Part shown: piece after piece, positions 7,138-12,807 of the stretch
How positions within the stretch are numbered: position 1 is the first letter of the stretch
How the letters are laid out: every line of letters starts with the position of its first letter
Assembly (NCBI GenBank): GCA_905215805.1
Contig: CAJMRL010000038.1
Coordinates: 1-13,734, forward strand
Length of the DNA stretch: 13,734 nucleotides
Source of the DNA: an uncultured bacterium
GTDB taxonomy: Bacteria; Bacillota; Clostridia; UBA1381
Reading direction: 5' to 3'
Made by a program: the position numbers and the translations under genes
Notes under the pieces: model-generated
The model's database searches: none
The model's input: only the letters and a program-made list of their open reading frames with translations
Told to the model about the DNA's origin: nothing

Positions 7138-8858
7138 TACGCGCTCACCTCCTTCGGGAATTGCGAATAATATATTTCACTGTAAACGTCGCATGATTTA
7201 AGAAGCTCATCATGCGTACCAATGCCTGCAATTTCTCCATCGTCAAGGACAATTATCTTATCTGCATACATAACAGAAGCAGCTCTTTGAGAAACAATAA
7301 ATACTGTCGGATTCTCCTTCATCTCACGTATGGACTTACGCAATCTTGCGTCAGTAGCAAAATCAAGCGCAGATGCACTGTCATCAAGTATCAGTATTTC
7401 AGGCTTTTTTACAACTGCTCTTGCAATGGTCATTCTCTGACGCTGACCTCCGGAAAGATTCTTTCCTTCCTGAGCTATTATAAAATCCAGTCCTCCTTCT
7501 TTACCGTCCACAATTTCTTTTGCCTGAGCAATTTCAAGGGCATCAAATATCTCCTTGTCTGTTGCATCAGTTTTTCCCCACTGTATATTCTCTCGCACGC
7601 TTCCGCGGAAAAGTACCGCTTTCTGCATCACTATTCCTATTTTTTCTCTAAGACTCTCTACATCATAATCCAAGACATTTACGCCGTCAACAAATACTTC
7701 GCCTTCCGAAGCATCGTAGAACCTCGGTATCATATGCACCAAAGAAGTTTTTCCGGAGCCTGTACCTCCGATTATTCCGATAGTCTCTCCCGGATTTGCG
7801 GTAAAATTAATATTTGATAAAGCATTGTCTCCGCCTTCCGAATATTTCAAGGAAACATTTCTGAATTCAACAAGTCCATTGCCTGCTTTTTTAACATTTC
7901 CGTTTACCATAGTAGTTTCGGTTTCAAGAACATCTGTTATTCTTTTTCCGCATGCAAGCGCTTTCGTTATTGAAATTATCATATTTGCCAGCTTTACAAG
8001 CTCTACAAGAATCTGCGACATATAATTGTACAGCGCAACAACGCTTCCCTGCAATATAGCTCCTGTACTTACTCTTACAGCTCCGACATATACAAGGACT
8101 ATAACAGCCGCATTTATGACTATATAAGTCGCAGGATTCATAAGCGCTGATATTTTTCCGACAAAATTCTGTATTTCACACAAAGCCTCATTTTTAGCTA
8201 CAAATTTATCTGTTTCCTCATATTCTTTTCGAAACGCTCTTATAACTCTCACTCCGGCAAGATTTTCACGAGTTGATTTTAAAACCGAATCCAAAGCCTT
8301 TTGCGCTCTTTTATATATCGGCATCGTTATAAGCATAATTCCAAAAATAATTACCGATAATACCGGTATTGCAACCGCAAATACCAATGCAGCCTTTACG
8401 TCTATAGTAAACGCCATTATCATTGCTCCAAAAACCACAAACGGTGATCTCAACAAAAGCCTTAAAGCAAGGTTTACACCATTTTGAACCTGATTCACAT
8501 CTGAAGTCATACGTGTTATCATAGTTGACGTTCCTATATTGTCAATTTCTGAAAAAGACAGCTTCTGTAAATGCTCAAAAAGCGCATGCTTTATCTTTGC
8601 AGCAAAGCCAGTAGCTGCTTTTGCTGCGAAATACTGTGCTGTAAACGAACATATCATACCAATAAGTCCAAGCACAACAAGAACGATACACATTTTTATA
8701 ATGTATGGCTTCCCACCGCTTCCATTTATTCCGACATCAATGATCGCCGCCATAACAAGCGGAACAAACAATTCAAACGAAGCCTCAAGAAGTTTAAACA
8801 GCGGCCCCAGAATACTTTCCTTTTTGTATTCTTTTAAAAATACAAACAGTTTTTTCAA
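7137..8858 (-). CDS. ABC exporter half-transporter, TM287/LmrC-like subunit (degenerate ATPase site)
   Basis: 573 aa with the transmembrane domain at ~16-305 and the nucleotide-binding domain at ~330-573. Walker A is GGTGSGKT (364-371) and the signature is the canonical LSGGQ (468-472). Walker B is LILDD: Asp493 replaces the catalytic Glu, and the switch His is Gln524 (SQR). These are the hallmarks of the degenerate subunit of heterodimeric exporters such as TM287/288 or BmrC/BmrD. The start codon is TTG 8858. It is preferred because AAGGAGG sits 8 nt before it and the protein then starts with the expected MKKLFVFLKEYKK elbow helix. First gene of the probable five-gene transcript. Confidence 0.93.
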   Translation of the reverse strand: MKKLFVFLKEYKKESILGPLFKLLEASFELFVPLVMAAIIDVGINGSGGKPYIIKMCIVLVVLGLIGMICSFTAQYFAAKAATGFAAKIKHALFEHLQKLSFSEIDNIGTSTMITRMTSDVNQVQNGVNLALRLLLRSPFVVFGAMIMAFTIDVKAALVFAVAIPVLSVIIFGIMLITMPIYKRAQKALDSVLKSTRENLAGVRVIRAFRKEYEETDKFVAKNEALCEIQNFVGKISALMNPATYIVINAAVIVLVYVGAVRVSTGAILQGSVVALYNYMSQILVELVKLANMIISITKALACGKRITDVLETETTMVNGNVKKAGNGLVEFRNVSLKYSEGGDNALSNINFTANPGETIGIIGGTGSGKTSLVHMIPRFYDASEGEVFVDGVNVLDYDVESLREKIGIVMQKAVLFRGSVRENIQWGKTDATDKEIFDALEIAQAKEIVDGKEGGLDFIIAQEGKNLSGGQRQRMTIARAVVKKPEILILDDSASALDFATDARLRKSIREMKENPTVFIVSQRAASVMYADKIIVLDDGEIAGIGTHDELLKSCDVYSEIYYSQFPKEVSA

Positions 8859-8866
8859 TATATATT

Positions 8867-8873
8867 CCTCCTT
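8867..8873 (-). promoter_or_regulatory. Ribosome binding site that fixes the TTG start
   Basis: AAGGAGG on the minus strand, 8 nt before TTG 8858. No in-frame ATG lies nearby with such a site, so the rare TTG initiator is supported. A weak start codon with a strong Shine-Dalgarno may tune the amount of exporter. Confidence 0.75.
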
Positions 8874-8875
8874 CA

Positions 8876-8904
8876 GTATACTGCCTATATTTTACCACAT
8901 ATTA
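8876..8904 (+). promoter_or_regulatory. Candidate sigma-G promoter for spoVAD-spoVAE
   Basis: GTATA (8876-8880), a 17-nt spacer and CATATTA (8898-8904) fit the forespore sigma-G pattern (GHATR ... CATWHTA) at every position. The spoVA operon of Bacillus subtilis is known to be read by sigma-G. Transcription would start near 8911, about 105 nt before the chosen spoVAD start. A second CATATTA at 8920-8926 has only an imperfect -35 (ACATA at 8897-8901). Confidence 0.5.
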
Positions 8905-8917
8905 TGAATAAAATCAA
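8889..8917 (-). promoter_or_regulatory. Sigma-A promoter of the exporter operon
   Basis: On the minus strand TTGATT (8917-8912), 17 nt, TAAAAT (8894-8889), with TGG before the -10 (extended -10). Transcription should start near 8882, leaving a leader of about 24 nt. It overlaps the divergent candidate sigma-G promoter of spoVAD. Confidence 0.65.
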
Positions 8918-9016
8918 TACATATTAGTCAAATACTTAACAACACGCCATATGAACGAAGCGAATATTTTTTACTCATATGCAGATACTAAATTCAAAAA
9001 GGAGTTGAAAATATCT

Positions 9017-10027
9017 ATGAACCAACATCTTGGACGACAAACAATAGCCTTTGGAAAACCTCCTGTTATTATAGAAAGTGCTTCTATAGCAGGTCAAAAA
9101 GAAGGAGAAGGTCCGCTGCATGACTCATTTGATTGTATACTTTCCGACGATTCATGCGGCAAAGAAACTTGGGAACAATCCGAAGCGTCGGTGCTCAACG
9201 CTGCGGCTTCATATGCTCTAAAAAAAGCCGGACTTTCTCCGAATGATATCGATTATATTTTAGGAGGAGACTTGCTTAATCAATGCGTCAGCGCGCATTA
9301 TGGATTACGAAATCTCAAGATTCCGTTTTTTGGACTTTACGGAGCCTGCTCCACAATGACAGAAAGTATGTCGCTTGCTGCCATGCTCGTGGGCGGCGGA
9401 TATGCAAAAAAAGCTATGTGTGTCACTTCAAGTCATTTTTGCAGTGCGGAAAAACAATTTCGTTATCCTCTTGAATACGGAGGCCAGCGTACTCCATCAG
9501 CACAATGGACAGTTACCGGTTCAGGCTGCGCCGTTATAGCCGAAAGCGGCACAGGACCGGTCATTACTCATATTACTACCGGAAAAATCATTGATAAAGG
9601 AGTCACCGATATAACAAATATGGGTGCGGCAATGGCTCCCGCCGCTATTGATACGCTTACAGCGCATTTTAAAGACACAGGAATGCGTCCGGAGGATTAT
9701 GACTTGATTTTAACCGGAGATTTGGGAGTAATAGGCTCCGATATTCTTGTAGAGCTTATGGCTGATGAAGGCTATGACATAGCTGAGCTGCACAACGATT
9801 GCGGAAAGATGATTTTTGATATAGATGAACAGGACGTACATGCAGGAGGAAGCGGCTGCGGCTGCTGCGGAAGCGTTTTTTGCGGACATATAATGCAGGA
9901 AATAAACAAGGGCGTCTATGACAGAATTCTTGTAATGGCAACCGGAGCGCTAATGAATCCAATGACAGTCGAGCAGGGTGAAAGTATACCCGCTATAGCC
10001 CATGCAGTTTCTATAGAAAGGCGGTAA
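9017..10027 (+). CDS. spoVAD: Stage V sporulation protein AD
   Basis: 336 aa, matching the ~338 aa of Bacillus SpoVAD. ATG 9017 is chosen over the in-frame ATG 8951 because GGAG lies 12 nt ahead of it and the protein then starts with the family N-terminus (LGRQTIAF...PPVIIESASIAGQKEGEGPL). The upstream ATG has no ribosome binding site. SpoVAD has a thiolase-like fold without known enzyme activity and binds dipicolinic acid for its uptake into the forespore and release at germination. Visible family marks are the GACSTMTESM segment (109-118, Cys111 at the old thiolase position), QRTPSAQWTVTGSG (157-170) and HAGGSGCGCCGSV (275-287). It overlaps no gene, and spoVAE follows after 4 nt. spoVAC, usually the gene just before it, is absent here; a divergent exporter gene takes that place. 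Confidence 0.96.
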   Translation: MNQHLGRQTIAFGKPPVIIESASIAGQKEGEGPLHDSFDCILSDDSCGKETWEQSEASVLNAAASYALKKAGLSPNDIDYILGGDLLNQCVSAHYGLRNLKIPFFGLYGACSTMTESMSLAAMLVGGGYAKKAMCVTSSHFCSAEKQFRYPLEYGGQRTPSAQWTVTGSGCAVIAESGTGPVITHITTGKIIDKGVTDITNMGAAMAPAAIDTLTAHFKDTGMRPEDYDLILTGDLGVIGSDILVELMADEGYDIAELHNDCGKMIFDIDEQDVHAGGSGCGCCGSVFCGHIMQEINKGVYDRILVMATGALMNPMTVEQGESIPAIAHAVSIERR

Positions 10028-10031
10028 TATA

Positions 10032-10388
10032 ATGGATTACTTTAAAGCTTTTATTACCGGAGGACTTATTTGTATAATCGGTCAGCTTCTTATAGATAAA
10101 ACAAAGCTGACTCCCGCTCGTATACTTGTATCGTTTGTTGTAGCAGGAGTATTTCTTGAACTGATAGGCATTTATGAACCAATTGCACAATGGGGCGGCG
10201 CCGGCGCAACCGTACCTCTCACCGGATTTGGACGAACATTATGCAGAAGCGTAGAAAAAGCAGTTTCCGAAAAAGGATGGCTTGGGATTTTTACCGGTGG
10301 AATTACGGGTGCTGCTGCCGGAATATCGGCAGCTCTTGTATTTGGATTTATCGTATCTTTAATATTTAAATCAAAAAGTAAAAGATAA
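10032..10388 (+). CDS. spoVAE: Stage V sporulation protein AE
   Basis: 118 aa integral membrane protein, the usual size (~116). Hydrophobic segments lie at ~6-22, ~29-50 and ~84-112 (possibly two helices). The conserved loop GGAGATVPLTGFG (55-67) identifies SpoVAE. AAGGCGGT, inside the last codons of spoVAD, serves as ribosome binding site, so the two genes are coupled. It belongs to the SpoVA channel of the inner spore membrane that moves Ca-dipicolinate. Confidence 0.95.
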   Translation: MDYFKAFITGGLICIIGQLLIDKTKLTPARILVSFVVAGVFLELIGIYEPIAQWGGAGATVPLTGFGRTLCRSVEKAVSEKGWLGIFTGGITGAAAGISAALVFGFIVSLIFKSKSKR

Positions 10389-10393
10389 TCAAA

Positions 10394-10425
10394 CGGGGCT
10401 ATCGCTTTTTAATACGACAGCCCCG
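10394..10425. terminator. Terminator between spoVAE and spo0A
   Basis: CGGGGCT / AGCCCCG, seven GC-rich pairs, extended by TCG/CGA across an A-C mismatch. On the plus strand it is followed by GCTGTTTTTATC. It ends spoVAE transcription and, being symmetric, may also stop the convergent spo0A transcript 15 nt after its TAG, though the minus-strand tail (TTTGATTATC) is weaker. Confidence 0.85.
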
Positions 10426-10440
10426 CTGTTTTTATCTCTG

Positions 10441-11211
10441 CTACGCACTTTTTCTGAGTTTAAGTCTTATTCTGTCTGCTACCATAGCTATAAATTCGGA
10501 ATTTGTTGGCTTTCCTTTACCGTTATCAATTGTGTAGCCAAAAATTTCATTCATCGTTTCCTGCCTGCCCCGTGACCATGCTACCTCTATTGAATGTCTT
10601 ATCGCACGCTCAACTCGGCTTGAAGTAGTATTATACGCTTTTGCAATTTCGGGATATAACTGTTTTGTTATAAAATTCAGTAAATCCATATCTTCCACTA
10701 CCATCATAATCGCACTTCTTATATATTGATATCCTTTTATATGCGCCGGAACTCCAAGCTCATGTATAAAATCTGTAACTATAGTTTCCAAATCTGTTTC
10801 ATTTGTAGCGGTTATAGAATTCGATACTGCCGGAACATTAGACTTTAAAAGAGAACGTATTGTTTCTGCTATTGTATCATTTGGCTGAGGCTTCAGCAAA
10901 TAATGATCTACACCTAATTCCGCGGCCTTTTCAATTGTCCTCTTAAGAGCCGAAATGGAATTAACTATAATAACAGGACGTTCTGAAAGTCCCTGCAATT
11001 TTCTTAATACTCCCAAACCGTCAAGCTTTGGCATAACCATATCAAGTACAACCACATCAGGTTTTGTTTCCTTAATAAGCTTGTATGCTTCATCGCCGTC
11101 TTTGGCTACCGCTGCAACCTGCATATCAGGCGTTGCCTTAATATAGTCCGCCAATTCTGTGGCATATTCAGAATTGTCATCCGCTATAAGTACAGTAATT
11201 TTGTTGTTCAT
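10441..11211 (-). CDS. spo0A: Sporulation master response regulator Spo0A
   Basis: 256 aa (Bacillus 267). Residues 1-~122 are a response-regulator receiver: acidic pair Asp11/Asp12, phospho-acceptor Asp57 in VVLDMVMP, and Lys107 in LLKP. Residues ~140-256 are the Spo0A-only effector domain, with the recognition region SSRVERAIRHSIEVAWSRGR (197-216) that reads 0A boxes. The position of the conserved receiver Thr/Ser appears to be Asn84, followed by Ser85 (VNSIS where Bacillus has LTAFG), and the Phe after LKP is Gln109. The phosphorylation switch may therefore behave differently. AAAGGAGG stands 8 nt before ATG 11211. The usual upstream neighbour spoIVB is not here; an XRE-type gene is. It has its own sigma-A promoter. 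Confidence 0.97.
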   Translation of the reverse strand: MNNKITVLIADDNSEYATELADYIKATPDMQVAAVAKDGDEAYKLIKETKPDVVVLDMVMPKLDGLGVLRKLQGLSERPVIIVNSISALKRTIEKAAELGVDHYLLKPQPNDTIAETIRSLLKSNVPAVSNSITATNETDLETIVTDFIHELGVPAHIKGYQYIRSAIMMVVEDMDLLNFITKQLYPEIAKAYNTTSSRVERAIRHSIEVAWSRGRQETMNEIFGYTIDNGKGKPTNSEFIAMVADRIRLKLRKSA

Positions 11212-11271
11212 GGAAGAACCTCCTTTAAAATTGATAACATTAAAAAATGGTAATTTTTTCTTACTGAAAAT

Positions 11272-11300
11272 ATCTTACCATAATTTGTCACTATTGTCAA
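11272..11300 (-). promoter_or_regulatory. Sigma-A promoter of spo0A
   Basis: On the minus strand a perfect TTGACA (11300-11295), 17 nt, then TAAGAT (11277-11272) with TGG before it (extended -10). Start expected near 11265, about 53 nt before the start codon. I could not find a convincing sigma-H promoter or exact 0A box beside it. Confidence 0.75.
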
Positions 11301-11338
11301 GGGGGAATAAGGATAATTTTCCATAAAAATGTAATTAT

Positions 11339-11372
11339 TGTAAATTTCCTGTAATATTACAGAAAATTTACA
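11339..11372. repeat. 34-bp near-perfect palindrome upstream of spo0A
   Basis: The two 17-base arms, TGTAAATTTCCTGTAAT and its inverse, pair at 16 of 17 positions with no loop. The single mismatch (11348 with 11363) becomes a U-G wobble if the minus strand is the RNA. It starts 38 nt upstream of the spo0A -35 box and ends 30 nt after the stop of the HTH gene. It could be an operator for a dimeric repressor, or an AU-rich terminator of the HTH gene (ATTTTTAT follows on the minus strand after 9 nt). Confidence 0.6.
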
Positions 11373-11401
11373 GGGATTTTTGTTACAAAAGACAATAACA
11401 A

Positions 11402-11626
11402 TTATAAAAGTAAATCATCGAATGATACCTTTAAAACATCGCGAATTATTTTAAGTTCATATAAATATATATGTCTTTGTCCAGACTCTATCTTAGCAAC
11501 CGCTGTCCGCGGCAAGTCACAGCCGCTTATTTGAAGCTTTGCAGCTAACTGATCCTGAGTCATGTGCAGTTTTTTCCGGTAAAACCTAATTTTTTTACCT
11601 ACTTCCATATCAAATTTATAATCCAT
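11402..11626 (-). CDS. Small XRE/Cro-type HTH regulator (74 aa)
   Basis: A single HTH_3 domain fills the protein: GKKIRFYRKKLHMTQDQLAAKL (helices 1-2), a short insertion ISGCDLP, then the recognition region RTAVAKIESGQRH (40-52) and a closing helix YELKIIRDVLKVSFDDLLL. No sensor domain. The ISGCDLPRTAVAKIE form occurs in a widespread clostridial group of orphan regulators. A purine-rich stretch AGGATGGTGG precedes ATG 11626 by 4-10 nt. The target is unknown; its own gene and the palindrome 30 nt downstream, which faces spo0A, are the nearest candidates. Confidence 0.85.
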   Translation of the reverse strand: MDYKFDMEVGKKIRFYRKKLHMTQDQLAAKLQISGCDLPRTAVAKIESGQRHIYLYELKIIRDVLKVSFDDLLL

Positions 11627-11881
11627 CTATCCACCATCCTCTTATAAATTTTATATTACTTCATATATGTAATATACATAGATGCCATATAACATTCTAA
11701 AAATAAGTATAGTACTTCATTTTGCCTTTTTTGTGCTAATTTCAGAACATAACATCTTTCATTTTTTTTAAAATAATGTTACAAATATTAACAGAAAAAG
11801 ACATAAAACTGCTTTAAATTTCTTTAATTTATGTCAGATAATTGTATATAATGTCTATTTTTATTTTTTTTAAAATTTCGC
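11627..11881. other. AT-rich intergenic region
   Basis: No gene seen. It must hold the HTH gene promoter, but no confident -35/-10 pair could be placed. It contains two weak inverted repeats: TGTTA/TAACA at 11777-11793 and GACATAAA/TTTATGTC at 11800-11835. The first resembles TGTTA/TAACA at 11381-11400 on the other side of the HTH gene. Such repeats arise easily in DNA this AT-rich. Confidence 0.3.
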
Positions 11882-11910
11882 TTGACAAATCAGTGTTCTT
11901 TTGCTATAAT
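11882..11910 (+). promoter_or_regulatory. Full-consensus sigma-A promoter for the tRNA pair
   Basis: TTGACA (11882-11887), exactly 17 nt, TATAAT (11905-11910). Start near 11917, about 42 nt before the first tRNA. A perfect consensus is usual for stable-RNA genes. Confidence 0.9.
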
Positions 11911-11958
11911 TATATCTGTTGTTGATGAAAACACCAAAATTAAATAATAAATGGATAT

Positions 11959-12043
11959 GCGGATATGGCGGAATAGGCAGACGCGCACGTTTGAGGGGCG
12001 TGTGAGTAAAATCGTACCAGTTCAAGTCTGGTTATCCGCACCA
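11959..12043 (+). tRNA. tRNA-Leu (anticodon GAG)
   Basis: Acceptor GCGGATA pairs fully with TATCCGC (12033-12039), then A73 and an encoded CCA (12041-12043). D-loop contains AGGCAGA. Anticodon stem CACGT/GCGTG with loop TTGAGGG puts GAG at 11993-11995. A 13-nt variable region (12003-12015), longer than in class I tRNAs, supports leucine. T-arm ACCAG-TTCAAGT-CTGGT. 85 nt. Confidence 0.95.
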
Positions 12044-12048
12044 TTCAT

Positions 12049-12122
12049 TGCGGAATTGTGTAAAGGTAGCACGAATGACTCTGACTCATTTTGTTCGGGT
12101 TCGAATCCTGATTCCGCAGCCA
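12049..12122 (+). tRNA. tRNA-Gln (anticodon CTG)
   Basis: Acceptor TGCGGAA pairs fully with TTCCGCA (12112-12118), then G73 and an encoded CCA (12120-12122). D-arm GTG/CAC. Anticodon stem AATGA/TCATT with loop CTCTGAC puts CTG at 12081-12083, reading CAG. T-arm TCGGG-TTCGAAT-CCTGA. 74 nt, 5 nt after the leucine tRNA, so both come from one precursor. Confidence 0.95.
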
Positions 12123-12139
12123 CTATTGAATATTTGATG

Positions 12140-12173
12140 AAACCGTTTCAATCTTTAATGTTTGTAACGGTTT
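12140..12173 (+). terminator. Terminator of the tRNA operon
   Basis: Stem AAACCGTT / AACGGTTT around an 18-nt loop, followed by TTATTTTTAATTT. It starts 17 nt after the CCA of tRNA-Gln. Confidence 0.75.
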
Positions 12174-12277
12174 TTATTTTTAATTTAAGCCATTAATTCC
12201 ATCAAAAACACTCTGATAATTTCTCATTTATTAATTATTTTTCACACAAACTAATTCTTTAAAAATTATGTTTATTA

Positions 12278-12306
12278 TTGACAATGGTGCTTTGGTGTGA
12301 TATAAT
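12278..12306 (+). promoter_or_regulatory. Full-consensus sigma-A promoter for the VOC-SDR genes
   Basis: TTGACA (12278-12283), 17 nt, TATAAT (12301-12306), plus TGA directly before the -10 (extended -10). A promoter this strong suggests high expression, in line with the codon choice of the SDR gene. Confidence 0.9.
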
Positions 12307-12341
12307 ATTTATAGTAAAAATCTTGAAAGGAATGAATAAGC

Positions 12342-12731
12342 ATGGTATCAGGAATTGAACATATAGCCATAGCATCTTATGATACAGCCGCATTGAAGGA
12401 CTGGTATATTGAGATGTTTGGCGGTAAAGTTGTTTACGATAATGGCAAGGGTACATATTTTCTTCAATTTGCTGACGGAAGCGAAATAGAGTTTGTTTCG
12501 GCACAGCAGGACAAGCCGGAAGATACAGAGAAAACAGCCGGTATAAGACATATTGCTTTTGCAGTTACACCAAAGGCTTTTGATGAGATTGTTCCGAAGC
12601 TTAAGGCAGACGCCAGAGTTACGGAAATACATGATGTTTCTGAAAACGCAAAGGGTATAAAAACTTATTGGTTCAGAGATATTGAAGGTAACTATGCTCA
12701 CTTGATATATCGTCCGGATCCTTTGATCTGA
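12342..12731 (+). CDS. VOC-fold (glyoxalase/bleomycin-resistance-like) protein
   Basis: 129 aa, a typical single-chain VOC protein built from two beta-alpha-beta-beta-beta modules: residues ~4-53 (GIEHIAIASYDTAALKDWY...GSEIEFV) and ~67-125 (GIRHIAFAV...DIEGNYAHLIYRP). Likely metal ligands by family pattern are His7, Glu50, His70 and His120; the last is His where many members have Glu (DPDGNxIEL against DIEGNYAHL). AAAGGA lies 10 nt before ATG 12342. The reaction is unknown: the family covers isomerases, lyases, dioxygenases and binding proteins. The following sugar-acid dehydrogenase gene, 76 nt on and with no strong terminator between, suggests a role in carbohydrate metabolism, by inference. 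Confidence 0.88.
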   Translation: MVSGIEHIAIASYDTAALKDWYIEMFGGKVVYDNGKGTYFLQFADGSEIEFVSAQQDKPEDTEKTAGIRHIAFAVTPKAFDEIVPKLKADARVTEIHDVSENAKGIKTYWFRDIEGNYAHLIYRPDPLI

Positions 12732-12743
12732 TAAATAAAATAG

Positions 12744-12774
12744 TAAAGCACGTTTGGGTATGACCCAGGCTTTA
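12744..12774 (+). other. Intergenic hairpin between the VOC and SDR genes
   Basis: TGGGT-ATG-ACCCA (12755-12767) nested within TAAAGC/GCTTTA (12744-12749, 12769-12774), with an asymmetric internal loop. There is no T-run after it, so it is not a normal terminator. It may be an mRNA processing or stability element that sets different levels for the two genes. Confidence 0.35.
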
Positions 12775-12807
12775 AATAAGGTTTTAATATAAGGGAGGAA
12801 ATCATTC

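Noticed and set aside
7212..7817. 201-codon plus-strand ORF
   Set aside because: It is antisense to the ABC-exporter ATPase domain; the Cys/Ser/Tyr-rich product is typical of a shadow frame.
8539..8907. 122-codon plus-strand ORF that might be a missing spoVAC
   Set aside because: It is antisense to the exporter membrane domain and has no SpoVAC features; its hydrophobicity mirrors the real gene.
8951..9016. N-terminal extension of SpoVAD from ATG 8951
   Set aside because: No ribosome binding site precedes it, and the extra 22 residues are not part of the family; the start at 9017 gives the expected N-terminus and length.
11305..11372. Sigma-H promoter for spo0A
   Set aside because: A good -35 match (ACAGGAAAT on the minus strand) exists within the palindrome, but no GAAT-type -10 lies at the right distance.
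11951..12196. 81-codon plus-strand ORF
   Set aside because: It runs across both tRNA genes and into their terminator, has no ribosome binding site, and the tRNA structures fully explain the sequence.
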